Part shown: in pieces, positions 16,201 to 23,792 of the stretch
How positions within the stretch are numbered: the first letter of the stretch is position 1
Layout of the letters: each line of letters opens with the position of its first letter
NCBI RefSeq assembly: GCF_001436505.1
Contig: NZ_AYYI01000001.1
Location: forward strand, 1 to 32,904
DNA: 32,904 bases
Direction of reading: 5' to 3'
Origin: Loigolactobacillus rennini DSM 20253
GTDB lineage: Bacteria > Bacillota > Bacilli > Lactobacillales > Lactobacillaceae
Notes under the pieces: model-generated
The model's input: the letters and a program-made list of their open reading frames with translations, nothing else
Databases searched by the model: none
Told to the model about the DNA's origin: nothing
Position numbers and translations under genes: made by a program

Positions 16201-17787
16201 ATGGTAAATAAAAACAAATCACATTCAATTTCTATTAGGTTGCATAATACCGATGTTAAAAAATACGAAGATGTGTTAAAGCTTCAGTATCAAAAGGAAG
16301 GGAAAACTCTTGTAAAAGTAATTGCTATTCCTAAATCTATTGGAAACGGCAAGGTTTTTGCACTTACTAATCAGTCTTCAACACCAACATGGAAATCGGA
16401 AGTTGAAGAACTTACTGGTAATAGAATAAAAATACCTGATAATACCTATTCAAAAGTAGTGATCGTTGTTAAACTCAAAGACAGATCTAGGAAAGATCGA
16501 TTTTTGAGTATTTCGTATGGGTATGGCGAATCCTTACTAGATAATTCAAAATTTGTGACTGATTTTGGGAAATTAGTAGCTGCAAAAAAGGTATCTCCTG
16601 ATAAGGTTAGTTCAGCTAAGACAATGCAAGTAAAAGAAGATATTACTCAAAATCAAAAACAGAATGTTGGTGTCAGTTCACAGGGTATTAAAGGATTGGT
16701 AAAATCATCCTCTGAATTTCTTACTTCAGTCTCAGGATATTTTAGCCGTGGTCCTACAGAAACCAAGTTAACCGGTTCTAATGAATTGCTTAGAGCTAAG
16801 CGCTCGATGCCATTAACAGAAGTTATCAACGATCTTCAATATTATTTAGACGAATATTTAGATAAAAAAATTAAGATAAAAATAGCTTCAAATTTATCAC
16901 AAGTTAAGCCAAAAAAGACCAAAGACGAGTTAGATCAGAAATTAGCGGAAGCAATTATCAACGATAAACTAGATTTTGGGGTAGCTTGGCCAGGATATGA
17001 AGAAATTGATAATTTAACAGTAATTAACCTATTAGGGAAGGGAATAAAGCCTAATTTAGAACCAGTGCAACAGCTAAGACAGTATATTATTCAAAAAAAG
17101 CCAACATGTAAGACTTTTTTAAATAAATTGCAAACAGCACGGATAGTTATTACAAAAAATCAAGCGGAGCAATCAGATTTACAGCTTTATAAATGCCTAT
17201 TTGCTGAAATTTCTGGTAAAAATGGGTTCTATTTACTATATAATGGTGTTTGGTACACAGTTGATAATAATTTTTATAATGAAATGTGGCAAAATTTTAA
17301 ATCGGTTCCAGTATCACCATTAAAACTTCCAGCAATAAAGAAAGGAGAAACGGAAACAGCTTACAATAAACGTGCGGCGAGTGAAATAGATGCTAAAGAA
17401 CTTCATTTAAGTACATATAAAAGTACTATTGGAAGGGGAACTATAGAACCTGCTGACATCGTCACGCCTAATAGGGAATTTTTATATGTAAAAAAAGGTC
17501 TTTCATCTGCAATGCTTAGTCATTTATTCGAGCAAGCAGCGGTTGCTGCCGACTTGTTATCGCAACATGTTGATCCAAAATTTAGGAAAAAGATTTTATC
17601 AGAGACAAATTTTTCCGAAGAATTTTTAGACAACGAAGTACCAAATAGCCAAATCACTATTGTTTTTGTTATTATCAGGAAAACTAAAACTTTACCATTT
17701 TTTTCAATACTCAGTTTTGTTGATACAGTTAAGCACCTACGGATAATGAGTTTTAAAGTTCAAATTGCTTGGGTAAGTTATTATTAG
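16201..17787 (+). CDS. TIGR04141/DUF6119-like sporadically distributed protein
   Basis: A 528-aa protein resembling, from memory, the TIGR04141 'sporadically distributed' family (about 500-570 aa). The basis is the stretch GTIEPADIVTPNREFLYVK, then SAMLSHLFEQAAVAADLL with DPKFRKKI, and the C-terminal ITIVFVIIR...LPFFSILSFVDTVKHL followed by a beta strand. In known members this C-terminal part binds no recognised cofactor, and the molecular function is unknown. The family is patchily distributed and often sits in accessory islands. Residues about 150-200 are a serine-rich linker. The ribosome site AGGAGGG (16188-16194) is strong but may be masked by an upstream CCTCC. No partner gene follows; the next 280 nt are non-coding. 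Confidence 0.6.
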   Translation: MVNKNKSHSISIRLHNTDVKKYEDVLKLQYQKEGKTLVKVIAIPKSIGNGKVFALTNQSSTPTWKSEVEELTGNRIKIPDNTYSKVVIVVKLKDRSRKDRFLSISYGYGESLLDNSKFVTDFGKLVAAKKVSPDKVSSAKTMQVKEDITQNQKQNVGVSSQGIKGLVKSSSEFLTSVSGYFSRGPTETKLTGSNELLRAKRSMPLTEVINDLQYYLDEYLDKKIKIKIASNLSQVKPKKTKDELDQKLAEAIINDKLDFGVAWPGYEEIDNLTVINLLGKGIKPNLEPVQQLRQYIIQKKPTCKTFLNKLQTARIVITKNQAEQSDLQLYKCLFAEISGKNGFYLLYNGVWYTVDNNFYNEMWQNFKSVPVSPLKLPAIKKGETETAYNKRAASEIDAKELHLSTYKSTIGRGTIEPADIVTPNREFLYVKKGLSSAMLSHLFEQAAVAADLLSQHVDPKFRKKILSETNFSEEFLDNEVPNSQITIVFVIIRKTKTLPFFSILSFVDTVKHLRIMSFKVQIAWVSYY

Positions 17788-17799
17788 GATCAAATAAAA

Positions 17800-17880
17800 G
17801 TTAACTATGTTGAGTCTTTGATTAATCATAATTACGAAAGAATCTTGTAATTATTCGAAGTGAACTACTACATAGTTAAC
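17800..17880. repeat. nested inverted repeat, 81 bp
   Basis: GTTAACTATG (17800-17809) is perfectly inverted as CATAGTTAAC (17871-17880). Inside, ATAATTAC (17828-17835) is inverted as GTAATTAT (17847-17854), with AAG/CTT continuing the inner stem. It begins 13 nt after the TIGR04141-like stop. No T-run follows, so it is not an ordinary terminator. Positions 17881-18064 show nothing further. Confidence 0.8.
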
Positions 17881-18064
17881 GGATAGCGTTAGTTTTTATA
17901 CTGGAAACTCGAGATTATTGACCATTAAACTGGTGAATATAATTGAGGTATGATTAATCATCTAATAATTGATATGATAATTTGTAGTACTAAATGGCAA
18001 ATAAGTACTTGCTATCAAGCTTTGTGGTGTATATTATCCGTGATTAATGTATTTTATCAAATTT

Positions 18065-18100
18065 AAAAACAACCCCCGTCAGCATCGCTGGCGGGGGTTG
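18065..18100 (-). terminator. strong intrinsic terminator for the minus-strand DUF2922 gene
   Basis: A 14-bp stem (CAACCCCCGTCAGC / GCTGGCGGGGGTTG, one G-T pair) with an ATC loop is followed, on the minus strand, by five T. It ends the minus-strand operon and marks the border between the AT-rich island and GC-richer DNA. Confidence 0.9.
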
Positions 18101-18108
18101 CTCATTCA

Positions 18109-18128
18109 AGCGCGCTAACTAGCGCGCT
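18109..18128. repeat. two copies of the palindromic octamer AGCGCGCT
   Basis: Copies at 18109-18116 and 18121-18128 are part of a motif that recurs across the GC-richer parts of the window (see findings). Confidence 0.85.
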
Positions 18129-18134
18129 TAAACA

Positions 18135-18389
18135 CTATTCTTGTGCTGCTTTGGCAAGCTGTTTGTCTTCCTCGCTGCCGAAAATTGGGGTTACGTTGCG
18201 TTCGATGTACTGCGCTTTAATTGGTAAAGCGTAAGGGTTCACCGCGTCAATTTCGAACATCTTTAAGTCGGCGATGGTTTGCATCGCCGTTTTGACGGTG
18301 GTTTCGTCCAAGTCTTGGGCGGCGTAGTTTAAGCGCATGTGCTTGGTTTTGCCGGCTTCGCTTTTAAATTCCATGTCGAGTTGCTTCAT
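18135..18389 (-). CDS. DUF2922 family protein
   Basis: A small protein of 84 aa: KQLDMEFKSEAGKTKHMRLN, then LDETTVKTAMQTIADLKMF and IKAQYIERNVTPIF, fitting the DUF2922 pattern (beta strand, helix with AMxxI, beta with A.ivertt.i). The start at 18389 is set by AAAGGAGC on the minus strand at normal spacing; a longer in-frame extension to 18662 would be low-quality sequence rich in R/T/P. Function is unknown. It follows a DUF1659 gene and a sigma-factor gene in the same orientation, an association seen in other Firmicutes. Followed by the strong terminator at 18100-18065. Confidence 0.8.
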   Translation of the reverse strand: MKQLDMEFKSEAGKTKHMRLNYAAQDLDETTVKTAMQTIADLKMFEIDAVNPYALPIKAQYIERNVTPIFGSEEDKQLAKAAQE

Positions 18390-18683
18390 ATAAAAGCTCC
18401 TTTCTGCGTGGGTGGCGGTGGCCTCAATAAAAGCTTGGGGCCACTGTTGGTTGCGGGTAAGCGCGCTCTGTCTGGCCACGGGAAATCTTGTGATTGAAAT
18501 GGGGTTTCTAGGTGGCCAGGCAGTCGAGGTAAAGCGTGGTGAGCACGCTTGGTTTGGCCTTGCCCGCAAAATTGGTATCACCAGTATGTGGTAGTAGTAA
18601 CCTAGGGTGGTTCTGCGCGTTTTGTTGCGCTGGCGGTTGTCTCTAGGTTGCGTGGCAAGCATTTGTTGTTAGGCGCTCACTAC

Positions 18684-18710
18684 AGGTTTCCGCATGTGCT
18701 GCGGAAACCT
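18684..18710. repeat. perfect 11-bp stem-loop downstream of the DUF1659 gene
   Basis: AGGTTTCCGCA / TGCGGAAACCT with a TGTGC loop. There is no T-run on either strand. It is the one clear element in the 341-nt gap between the DUF2922 and DUF1659 genes, and may stabilise a 3' end or be a processing site. Confidence 0.7.
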
Positions 18711-18730
18711 ACCGCGCTAGGCTAAATTGG

Positions 18731-18934
18731 CTAGCCTGCAAAGTCATGGCGGTCATAAGTGACCGTCACGGCGGCGCTGTAGCCTTCGTCGGCCAGTTTG
18801 GCGATGGTTTGGCCAAATTGATCGCATTGCTCAGGCGTAATGCCTTCTTTTAAGTTGACGAATTTGTGGGTGGCTTCGTCATCGATGTTGTCACCGATGG
18901 TTTTGATTTCTAAATTTGTTTTCAGCCATGTCAT
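18731..18934 (-). CDS. DUF1659 family protein
   Basis: A 67-aa protein: TWLKTNLEIKTIGD, THKFVNLKEGITPEQCDQF, TIAKLADEGYSAAVTVTYDR. Length and layout match DUF1659 proteins, which commonly sit next to DUF2922. AAGGAGG (18950-18944 on the minus strand) is 9 nt before the ATG at 18934, so a longer upstream extension is rejected. Function is unknown. The 348-nt gap between it and the sigma-factor gene shows no additional small gene such as yvrJ. Confidence 0.78.
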   Translation of the reverse strand: MTWLKTNLEIKTIGDNIDDEATHKFVNLKEGITPEQCDQFGQTIAKLADEGYSAAVTVTYDRHDFAG

Positions 18935-19282
18935 GTGTGTCTTCCTCCTTATTTTCGGGCGGCTGGGGGCATAACGATTTTTGCCCTTAGGTGCTTGGTG
19001 CTGCCACTTGGGCGAATTTGCCAAGGTAGGCGAATTTCAGGTGCCGGACTGGCTGGCTGTTATTGCCTCACTTGGTGTTTTGCCGGGGTGGGCTGGCTTG
19101 GTTGCCGCCCGCCGCTCTGTTGTTTGGTCGCCACTGCGGCTAGCTGCGGTGAGGACCGCCGGGCTGGCAGTGGCAGGTGCGTTCTTTTAGGGGTGCTGGA
19201 TTCAACCGTTGGTGCAATGTGCGTTTCAGGTTAGCTGGGTCTTATTTTTGAGTGACAGTTTGCGGCCGCTTTTGTCCCTCAT

Positions 19283-19804
19283 TTATAGGTGCCGTTTGAG
19301 CGCTGGTTTTTGTGCCACTTTTTTTAGTTTTGCTAGGATTTTTTTGCGTTTGCGGTACAGGGTGCGGCGGCTGATCTGCAGAGTGGCGCAGATTTCCGGC
19401 ACTGGGCGATTTTCGTGGTACAGCAGCATCAGCAAGCGGCGCTCGTTTTTTTCTAGCGCGCTTAATAGTTGTTGAAGCTGGAGGCGTTGCAGCCACTGGC
19501 TTTCCTGGTTCGTGCTGGGTTCAAGCGCGCTGTCTGCGCCGAAGTGGCGGGTGTAGCAGTCTCGTTGGCGCAGTAGGTCAATCACGCGCTGGCGGACTTT
19601 GGTGTAGATGTAGTTGGCCTGGCTGATGTGCTGGTGGCTGCGTTGGTACTGGCAGTAGGCGGCCACGTAGGTCAGCAGGCTTTCTTGGTAGTAGTCGTCA
19701 AATTCGGGGTGGGCTGGGGTAATTTGGTAGCGTTTGAGCACGCCCAGTATTAGCGCTTGGTTTTGTAAGGCGGCGCTAAAGCCTTGTTGGCGTAATGTTG
19801 CCAT
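19283..19804 (-). CDS. sigma-70 family protein, ComX/SigH-like
   Basis: A 173-aa protein with a short region 2 (about residues 35-80, FDDYYQESLLTYVAAYCQ and YIYTKVRQRVIDLLRQRD) and a region 4 helix-turn-helix (LEKNERRLLMLLYHENRPVP, then CATLQISRRTLYRKRKKILAKL). Size and layout match ComX/SigH-type alternative sigma factors of lactobacilli, which direct late competence genes in relatives. The ribosome site is weak (AAGG about 15 nt from the ATG), consistent with low basal expression. It diverges from a ComK-like gene over a shared 269-nt region. It may instead be a SigO-like sigma, given the DUF1659/DUF2922 neighbours. Confidence 0.72.
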   Translation of the reverse strand: MATLRQQGFSAALQNQALILGVLKRYQITPAHPEFDDYYQESLLTYVAAYCQYQRSHQHISQANYIYTKVRQRVIDLLRQRDCYTRHFGADSALEPSTNQESQWLQRLQLQQLLSALEKNERRLLMLLYHENRPVPEICATLQISRRTLYRKRKKILAKLKKVAQKPALKRHL

Positions 19805-19890
19805 GTTGGGTCACAACCTTTTTTGTAGTGATCCCAGACGTCTAGGTCGCTTTTTAGCATAGCGGGTGCGCTGGCGTTTGCCAAACAACG

Positions 19891-19904
19891 AAAAATTGAT
19901 TTTT
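19891..19904. promoter_or_regulatory. ComK-type AT box
   Basis: AAAA-ATTGA-TTTT is a perfect match to the A4-N5-T4 half of a ComK site. It lies in the divergent region, 87 nt from the sigma-factor start. Only one perfect box is visible, whereas a classical K-box has two. Confidence 0.35.
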
Positions 19905-19968
19905 ACAACGGCGTTTTGGCTGGGTGTGCTAGGCAGTTGGCGTTTTAGGTGGGCAACGCCGCTTTTTT

Positions 19969-20031
19969 AATCGTTTCTTAATGAGATTTTTATTAAAATG
20001 TAAGCGCTACATTCTTTACTAGGAAACGATT
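19969..20031. promoter_or_regulatory. two overlapping dyads upstream of the ComK-like gene
   Basis: AATCGTTTC (19969-19977) is inverted as GAAACGATT (20023-20031). Within it AATGTA-AGCGC-TACATT (19997-20013) forms a second dyad that resembles a cre (CcpA) site but is one base short of the consensus. Both lie 43-105 nt before the start codon. Confidence 0.5.
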
Positions 20032-20073
20032 TTCGGGTACGCTATAGCAATCGAAATACTTGGAGGAATTTTC

Positions 20074-20910
20074 ATGAGTCAAAGACCCAAATTTGTTGCG
20101 GCAAACACCCCTTTTTTTGATTTAGACGATTTGGCACAGCGGTTTGATGTGTTGGAATTTAGCGATTATCTGCAGGTGCGGCCGGAAACGGTTTACATCA
20201 AGCAATTGCGCCAGCCGTTGCACCGGTTTGGCAAAACTTACCACACGGCGTTGGTCGAGATTTCGGGGCGTTGCTTGCTGACGCCCCAGCGGCCGAGTCA
20301 GTTAATCGTCGCTTACAGTCAACAGGGGCTGACCAGCTGTCGTTTTTGGCAGTGGGTGGCCGCGGCGTTAAATGTGCGCCCGTTACCTTATTTTGCGGGG
20401 GAAAACTCCTTTATCCCGGAAAAAAGTCCGCTGCGGCAGCAGACTTCCTGGATTGGCAGTCGCTGGTACGATCAGGTGAACACGGTGCAAAAGGCCACCT
20501 ACGTCACGTTTACCCAGCCGGCCACGCAGCAGCAGGTGGTGGTGCAAGTACAGATCAGTCAAAAGCAGTTGCTGCGCCAGTTAGCGCGGGTGCGGGCGTT
20601 ATTGGTCAACGTGCAGCAATTGTTGCACCACGAATTCAGTCAGGTGCTGCCTAGCAGTCAGCTACAAGTGGTGATTCCGCCAAACTTGCCGTTAGCGGCG
20701 GATTTGCAATTGCCAGCGCTGTCTGCTGCCTTGTTGCGGCGTTTCATTTACCAACACCATAATCGCGACATCGCCGATTTAACCGCTGAGCGCTATGGCG
20801 ATATCGACGATATTTTGGCACAGGCGGACTACCATTTATGGCCGCCGCGGGAGTTAACCAGTTTTCGCCGGGAGTTAGCGCGCTTAGGGTTTTGTAAGCG
20901 CGATGCGTAG
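20074..20910 (+). CDS. ComK-like competence transcription factor
   Basis: A 278-aa protein that I read as ComK family. Following the B. subtilis ComK order, it has a hydrophobic LHRFGKTYHTALVEI (ComK: cRFFGSSYaGRK), an ILLTP-type loop with RPSQLIV, then ENSFIPEKSPLRQQTSWIGS (ComK: IFLFPTLSS...CGWIS) and YVTFTQ...VVVQVQIS (VTFSNG...LPIS). ComK binds A4N5T4 boxes and activates DNA-uptake genes. The protein is longer than B. subtilis ComK (192 aa), with about 90 extra C-terminal residues rich in Q and L. TTGGAGGAA precedes the ATG. The match is remote, so the role is inferred; divergent linkage to a ComX-like sigma supports it. Confidence 0.6.
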   Translation: MSQRPKFVAANTPFFDLDDLAQRFDVLEFSDYLQVRPETVYIKQLRQPLHRFGKTYHTALVEISGRCLLTPQRPSQLIVAYSQQGLTSCRFWQWVAAALNVRPLPYFAGENSFIPEKSPLRQQTSWIGSRWYDQVNTVQKATYVTFTQPATQQQVVVQVQISQKQLLRQLARVRALLVNVQQLLHHEFSQVLPSSQLQVVIPPNLPLAADLQLPALSAALLRRFIYQHHNRDIADLTAERYGDIDDILAQADYHLWPPRELTSFRRELARLGFCKRDA

Positions 20911-20937
20911 GGGGTAGTCCAATTGTGATTTTGCACG

Positions 20938-21000
20938 GGCTAGCCGGGGGACTCTGGTTATCCGGAGTGCGGCTAGCCGGAGGGGTGTACGGGTATCCGG
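20938..21000 (+). repeat. two degenerate 33-nt direct repeats (iteron-like)
   Basis: GGCTAGCCGG occurs at 20938-20947 and 20971-20980, each followed about 10-13 nt later by (T/G)TATCCGG. The core GGCTAGCC is itself palindromic. The repeats lie between the ComK-like gene and the replisome organiser. Confidence 0.6.
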
Positions 21001-21024
21001 GGGGCAGTTGTCAGGTTGAAATGC

Positions 21025-21056
21025 GGTTTTAAGGTTGTTATCACAACGTTTTAACC
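21025..21056. repeat. imperfect dyad
   Basis: GGTTTTAAGGTTGT and ACAACGTTTTAACC flank TATC; 11 of 14 positions pair. A possible operator or origin element. Confidence 0.5.
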
Positions 21057-21156
21057 CCCTGATCAGGCTGTCTGTCGTTTGGTCAATTAAGGTCAAACCA
21101 TGCCGTCATCTTTTTGCTTGTCAGGGTAAAAAATTTAGTTGGTGAAAGCCATTAAG

Positions 21157-21189
21157 ATCAACGTTTAGCGGCAAACGTTGATTTTTTTT
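21157..21189 (+). terminator. intrinsic terminator before the replication genes
   Basis: A perfect 10-bp stem (ATCAACGTTT/AAACGTTGAT) with an AGCGGC loop is followed by seven T. It ends transcription from the ComK-like gene or attenuates the replication genes 70 nt downstream. Confidence 0.88.
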
Positions 21190-21260
21190 GCAAAAAAAGT
21201 GGCACAAATCCGGTTGTTCAAACGGCACCTAAAGATGACAACCAAAGAGGTGAGATGCTT

Positions 21261-22454
21261 TTGAAACCAGTAATTCAACTACCTAGTGATTTATTTCAAC
21301 TGCCAGAATTTCAGCAATTGGCCCAGTTAACCACGAAAACCCAGTACCGCACGGCGCTAGCGTTATGGTTAAAACTATTGTTAAAAGCAGGCCGCTTAAA
21401 TCAAGCGGGCTTGGTTTACACTCGGGCTGAGTGGCCCCTGTCGCTAGGCGCAGTCTGCCGCCTAGCCAATATTACCGAAATTCCGACTGCCCGCAGGAGT
21501 TTAGCCTTTTTAATCCAAGCCGGCCTACTCGCCACTACTGAAAACCACCAGTACCGCATCTGCAACTGGCAGCGCTACTATTTGGCCCAGCCGCCAGCAG
21601 ACTACCACGGCTTGATTAAATTCACCGGCAAAGCCAGCGGGAAAATGGGCCAACAACCGCCACTGCCACCAGCCACCACGGCGCTGGATCGCCCTAGTGC
21701 CCCGCAAGCAAGCGCGGGGTCGTCCCGCCCCAACGCGCCGAAAACAGTCAGCGGTGCGCTGGACGACAGTGGCGCGCCAGCAGATAATGCAGCGCCAGCT
21801 GATAACACGGCGCCGGCAATGCAGCAACCAGTAAAGCCAGTACCAACTGCCACGCCAGCTGCGACAATTCAGCAAGCCACCCGTTCCACGGCGACTGTTA
21901 AATCAGCTACCACCAGTCAACAAGCAACTAGCCCTGTGGCAATTGCCAAACCAGCCGTGACCATCAGCCCTGCAGTAACTGCCAAACCAACCACCGCCAG
22001 TCCACCGCCTTTAACAGCGTACTCAGCGGCGCAGCAAGCGCGCTTGCAGCAGGCGACGGTGAAGGTGCTGGCGTATTTAAACCAGCAAACCGGGAAGCGC
22101 TTTGTAGTCGATCAGCGCAGCCAACGTTTGCTAGGGCACCTTTTTCAACAACAAGTCACGATGGCCCAAATTAAGCAGGTCATTAATTGGAAATGCCATG
22201 AATGGCGCAATACGGAATTTTGGAAATTTGTCCGCCCGCAAACCTTGTTCGGGCCGAAATTTAATCAGTATTTACAGGAAGCACCGCCATTAACGCGGCC
22301 AAAAACGCGCACCACGGTTTCCCGCCAGGCTTACTTGCGCCAGCTGTACGGCATGAGCTGTAGTGTGGCGGAAGTGGTGCGCCGAGCCGCGGCGGACAAC
22401 ATTCACACCACAACTAAAGAAGTGGAGGCCATTGCCCATGAGCTTCGAGCTTAA
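21261..22454 (+). CDS. phage-type replisome organiser with Phg_2220_C-like domain
   Basis: A 397-aa protein in three parts. Residues 1-120 form a winged-helix-like initiator domain (QYRTALALWLKLLLKAGRL, LSLGAVCRLANITEI, SLAFLIQAGLLATTENHQY). Residues about 125-255 are a low-complexity Ala/Pro/Thr/Gln linker. Residues about 265-345 match the conserved phage C-terminus Phg_2220_C: VLAYLNQQTGKRFV, then EWRNTEFWKFVRPQTLFG and KFNQYLQ. Such proteins bind the phage origin and help load the helicase. TTG 21261 is preferred over ATG 21255 because GAGGTG is 8 nt away rather than 2. The 3' end overlaps the helicase gene by 17 nt. GC-rich, like the chromosome backbone rather than a recent phage. Confidence 0.75.
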   Translation: MKPVIQLPSDLFQLPEFQQLAQLTTKTQYRTALALWLKLLLKAGRLNQAGLVYTRAEWPLSLGAVCRLANITEIPTARRSLAFLIQAGLLATTENHQYRICNWQRYYLAQPPADYHGLIKFTGKASGKMGQQPPLPPATTALDRPSAPQASAGSSRPNAPKTVSGALDDSGAPADNAAPADNTAPAMQQPVKPVPTATPAATIQQATRSTATVKSATTSQQATSPVAIAKPAVTISPAVTAKPTTASPPPLTAYSAAQQARLQQATVKVLAYLNQQTGKRFVVDQRSQRLLGHLFQQQVTMAQIKQVINWKCHEWRNTEFWKFVRPQTLFGPKFNQYLQEAPPLTRPKTRTTVSRQAYLRQLYGMSCSVAEVVRRAAADNIHTTTKEVEAIAHELRA

Positions 22455-23703
22455 AATCGTACATTATCTCGTTCACCACCCGCAAATCGCTAAAACGGTC
22501 ACCATCGACCCCGTTTGGTTTGGCGTGCGCAGTTGCCGGGAGTTTGTTCAATTTTTACTGGCGCACCCGGGGCCGTATCCCAATTGGGTGGCGTTGCAAC
22601 GTCGTTTTCAGGCGGCTTACCCTACCGCGTTTGCCGACAACGAGTGGCACCAGTTAAGTCAACCTGTTAATGATGAAAAGCTGTTTACTGAAAGTTTGCA
22701 AACATTGCAGTTTTGGTATGTGCAAGGCAACGCCCAAGCAGCCGCCCAAGCGTATTTTGCTTTGCCTAGCGCGGAAAATTTGGCTCAGTTGCAACAAGTC
22801 AGCGCCCAACTCAGCGCGCTGAACCAACCACAATTGCCCACCTTAAGTTTGGCAACACACGGTAAAGCCATGTTGCAAGCATTAGAAAAGCCCCAGCCTA
22901 GCGGGATTCGCACCTTTAACGTGGTGGATCAAGTGTTAGGCGGCGGGTTGCGCGGCGGCGTGTTATGGACCATTGGCGCACGGCCGGGTGTGGGCAAATC
23001 TGCCTTCGCGTTAAATTTAATTCAGCAAGCGCTAGCCCACCAGCCAGAACTACAAGTAGATTTATTTTCGCTAGAGATGACCGCCACGGAAAACTACCAA
23101 CGCACGTTGGCTTACCAAACTGGGGTGGCAGCGGATAAATTTCACAATCCGGCCCACCAGCTAAACGCCAGTGAAAAGCAACAAGTCAAAGCCGCTATCG
23201 CCGCAATTGACCAGCAACACTTGCAGCTGCACGATAAATTGTTGGTGTTGCCGCAAATCATTAAAGTGATCCGCGATCACGCGCTGCACGCTAAAGCCGG
23301 TCACTATTTAGCGGTGATCGATTATTTGCAAATTATCAGTTTGGACCGGGTGGCTGCCCGCACCGACCGCCGGCAAGAAATCGAAACCATCACCCGGGAA
23401 CTGAAATTGTTAACCAACGAACTGCAAATTCCACTGATTTTATTTTCCCAGTTGAACCGGGAACTGGAAAAACGGTTGGACCGCACGCCACAATTGGCAG
23501 ACTTACGGGAATCCGGCAGCATTGAACAGGATTCCAATGTGGTGAGCTTTTTGTACCCGGCAAGCAACACGCAAAATCATCAAGTTAACCGCCACTTAAA
23601 TTTAATTTTCCGCAAAAATCGTTCGGGCCGCTTGGCGGAATTAGCGTTTTTATTCAAACCGCGGCAAATGCGCTTTACCCCGCAGATTGTCACGCATGAT
23701 TAG
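22438..23703 (+). CDS. DnaB-type replicative helicase, phage-like
   Basis: A 421-aa RecA-fold hexameric helicase. It has a short N-terminal primase-interaction domain (about residues 1-130), Walker A GARPGVGKSAFALNL, Walker B YLAVIDYLQII and the C-terminal DnaB signature FSQLNRELEKRLDRTPQL followed by DLRESGSIEQD. All ATPase motifs look intact, so it should be active. It unwinds duplex DNA at forks. GGAGG (22424-22428) is 9 nt before ATG 22438, inside the upstream gene; the two are coupled. Phage integrase, single-strand binding protein and structural genes are all absent nearby, so this is either a domesticated module or a remnant. The host's own dnaB is expected elsewhere. Confidence 0.85.
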   Translation: MSFELKIVHYLVHHPQIAKTVTIDPVWFGVRSCREFVQFLLAHPGPYPNWVALQRRFQAAYPTAFADNEWHQLSQPVNDEKLFTESLQTLQFWYVQGNAQAAAQAYFALPSAENLAQLQQVSAQLSALNQPQLPTLSLATHGKAMLQALEKPQPSGIRTFNVVDQVLGGGLRGGVLWTIGARPGVGKSAFALNLIQQALAHQPELQVDLFSLEMTATENYQRTLAYQTGVAADKFHNPAHQLNASEKQQVKAAIAAIDQQHLQLHDKLLVLPQIIKVIRDHALHAKAGHYLAVIDYLQIISLDRVAARTDRRQEIETITRELKLLTNELQIPLILFSQLNRELEKRLDRTPQLADLRESGSIEQDSNVVSFLYPASNTQNHQVNRHLNLIFRKNRSGRLAELAFLFKPRQMRFTPQIVTHD

Positions 23704-23792
23704 TTGGGGGCGTACAAGTTGGCGCGAGTTGGAATTGGGGGGGTTGTTTTTACAGTAGTGGTAACTGGCCAGTGCGATTTAGCGGGAATTTA

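Noticed and set aside
18390-18662. N-terminal extension of the DUF2922 gene (to 175 aa)
   Set aside because: The extra part is Arg/Thr/Pro-rich with no family likeness, and a good ribosome site precedes the internal ATG at 18389.
18935-19234. Open frames on the plus strand opposite the DUF1659 gene and its upstream gap
   Set aside because: GC-rich shadow frames with Cys/Gly/Leu-biased composition and no ribosome site.
19997-20013. Full cre (CcpA) site upstream of the ComK-like gene
   Set aside because: The dyad AATGTA-N5-TACATT has the CG core but is one base short of cre spacing, so it was listed only as a dyad.
20271-20654. 127-aa frame inside the ComK-like gene
   Set aside because: Shadow frame; the containing frame has consistent codon use and homology-like motifs.
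20938-21000. CRISPR-like repeats
   Set aside because: Only two degenerate units with unequal internal sequence and no regular spacers; no cas gene in the window.
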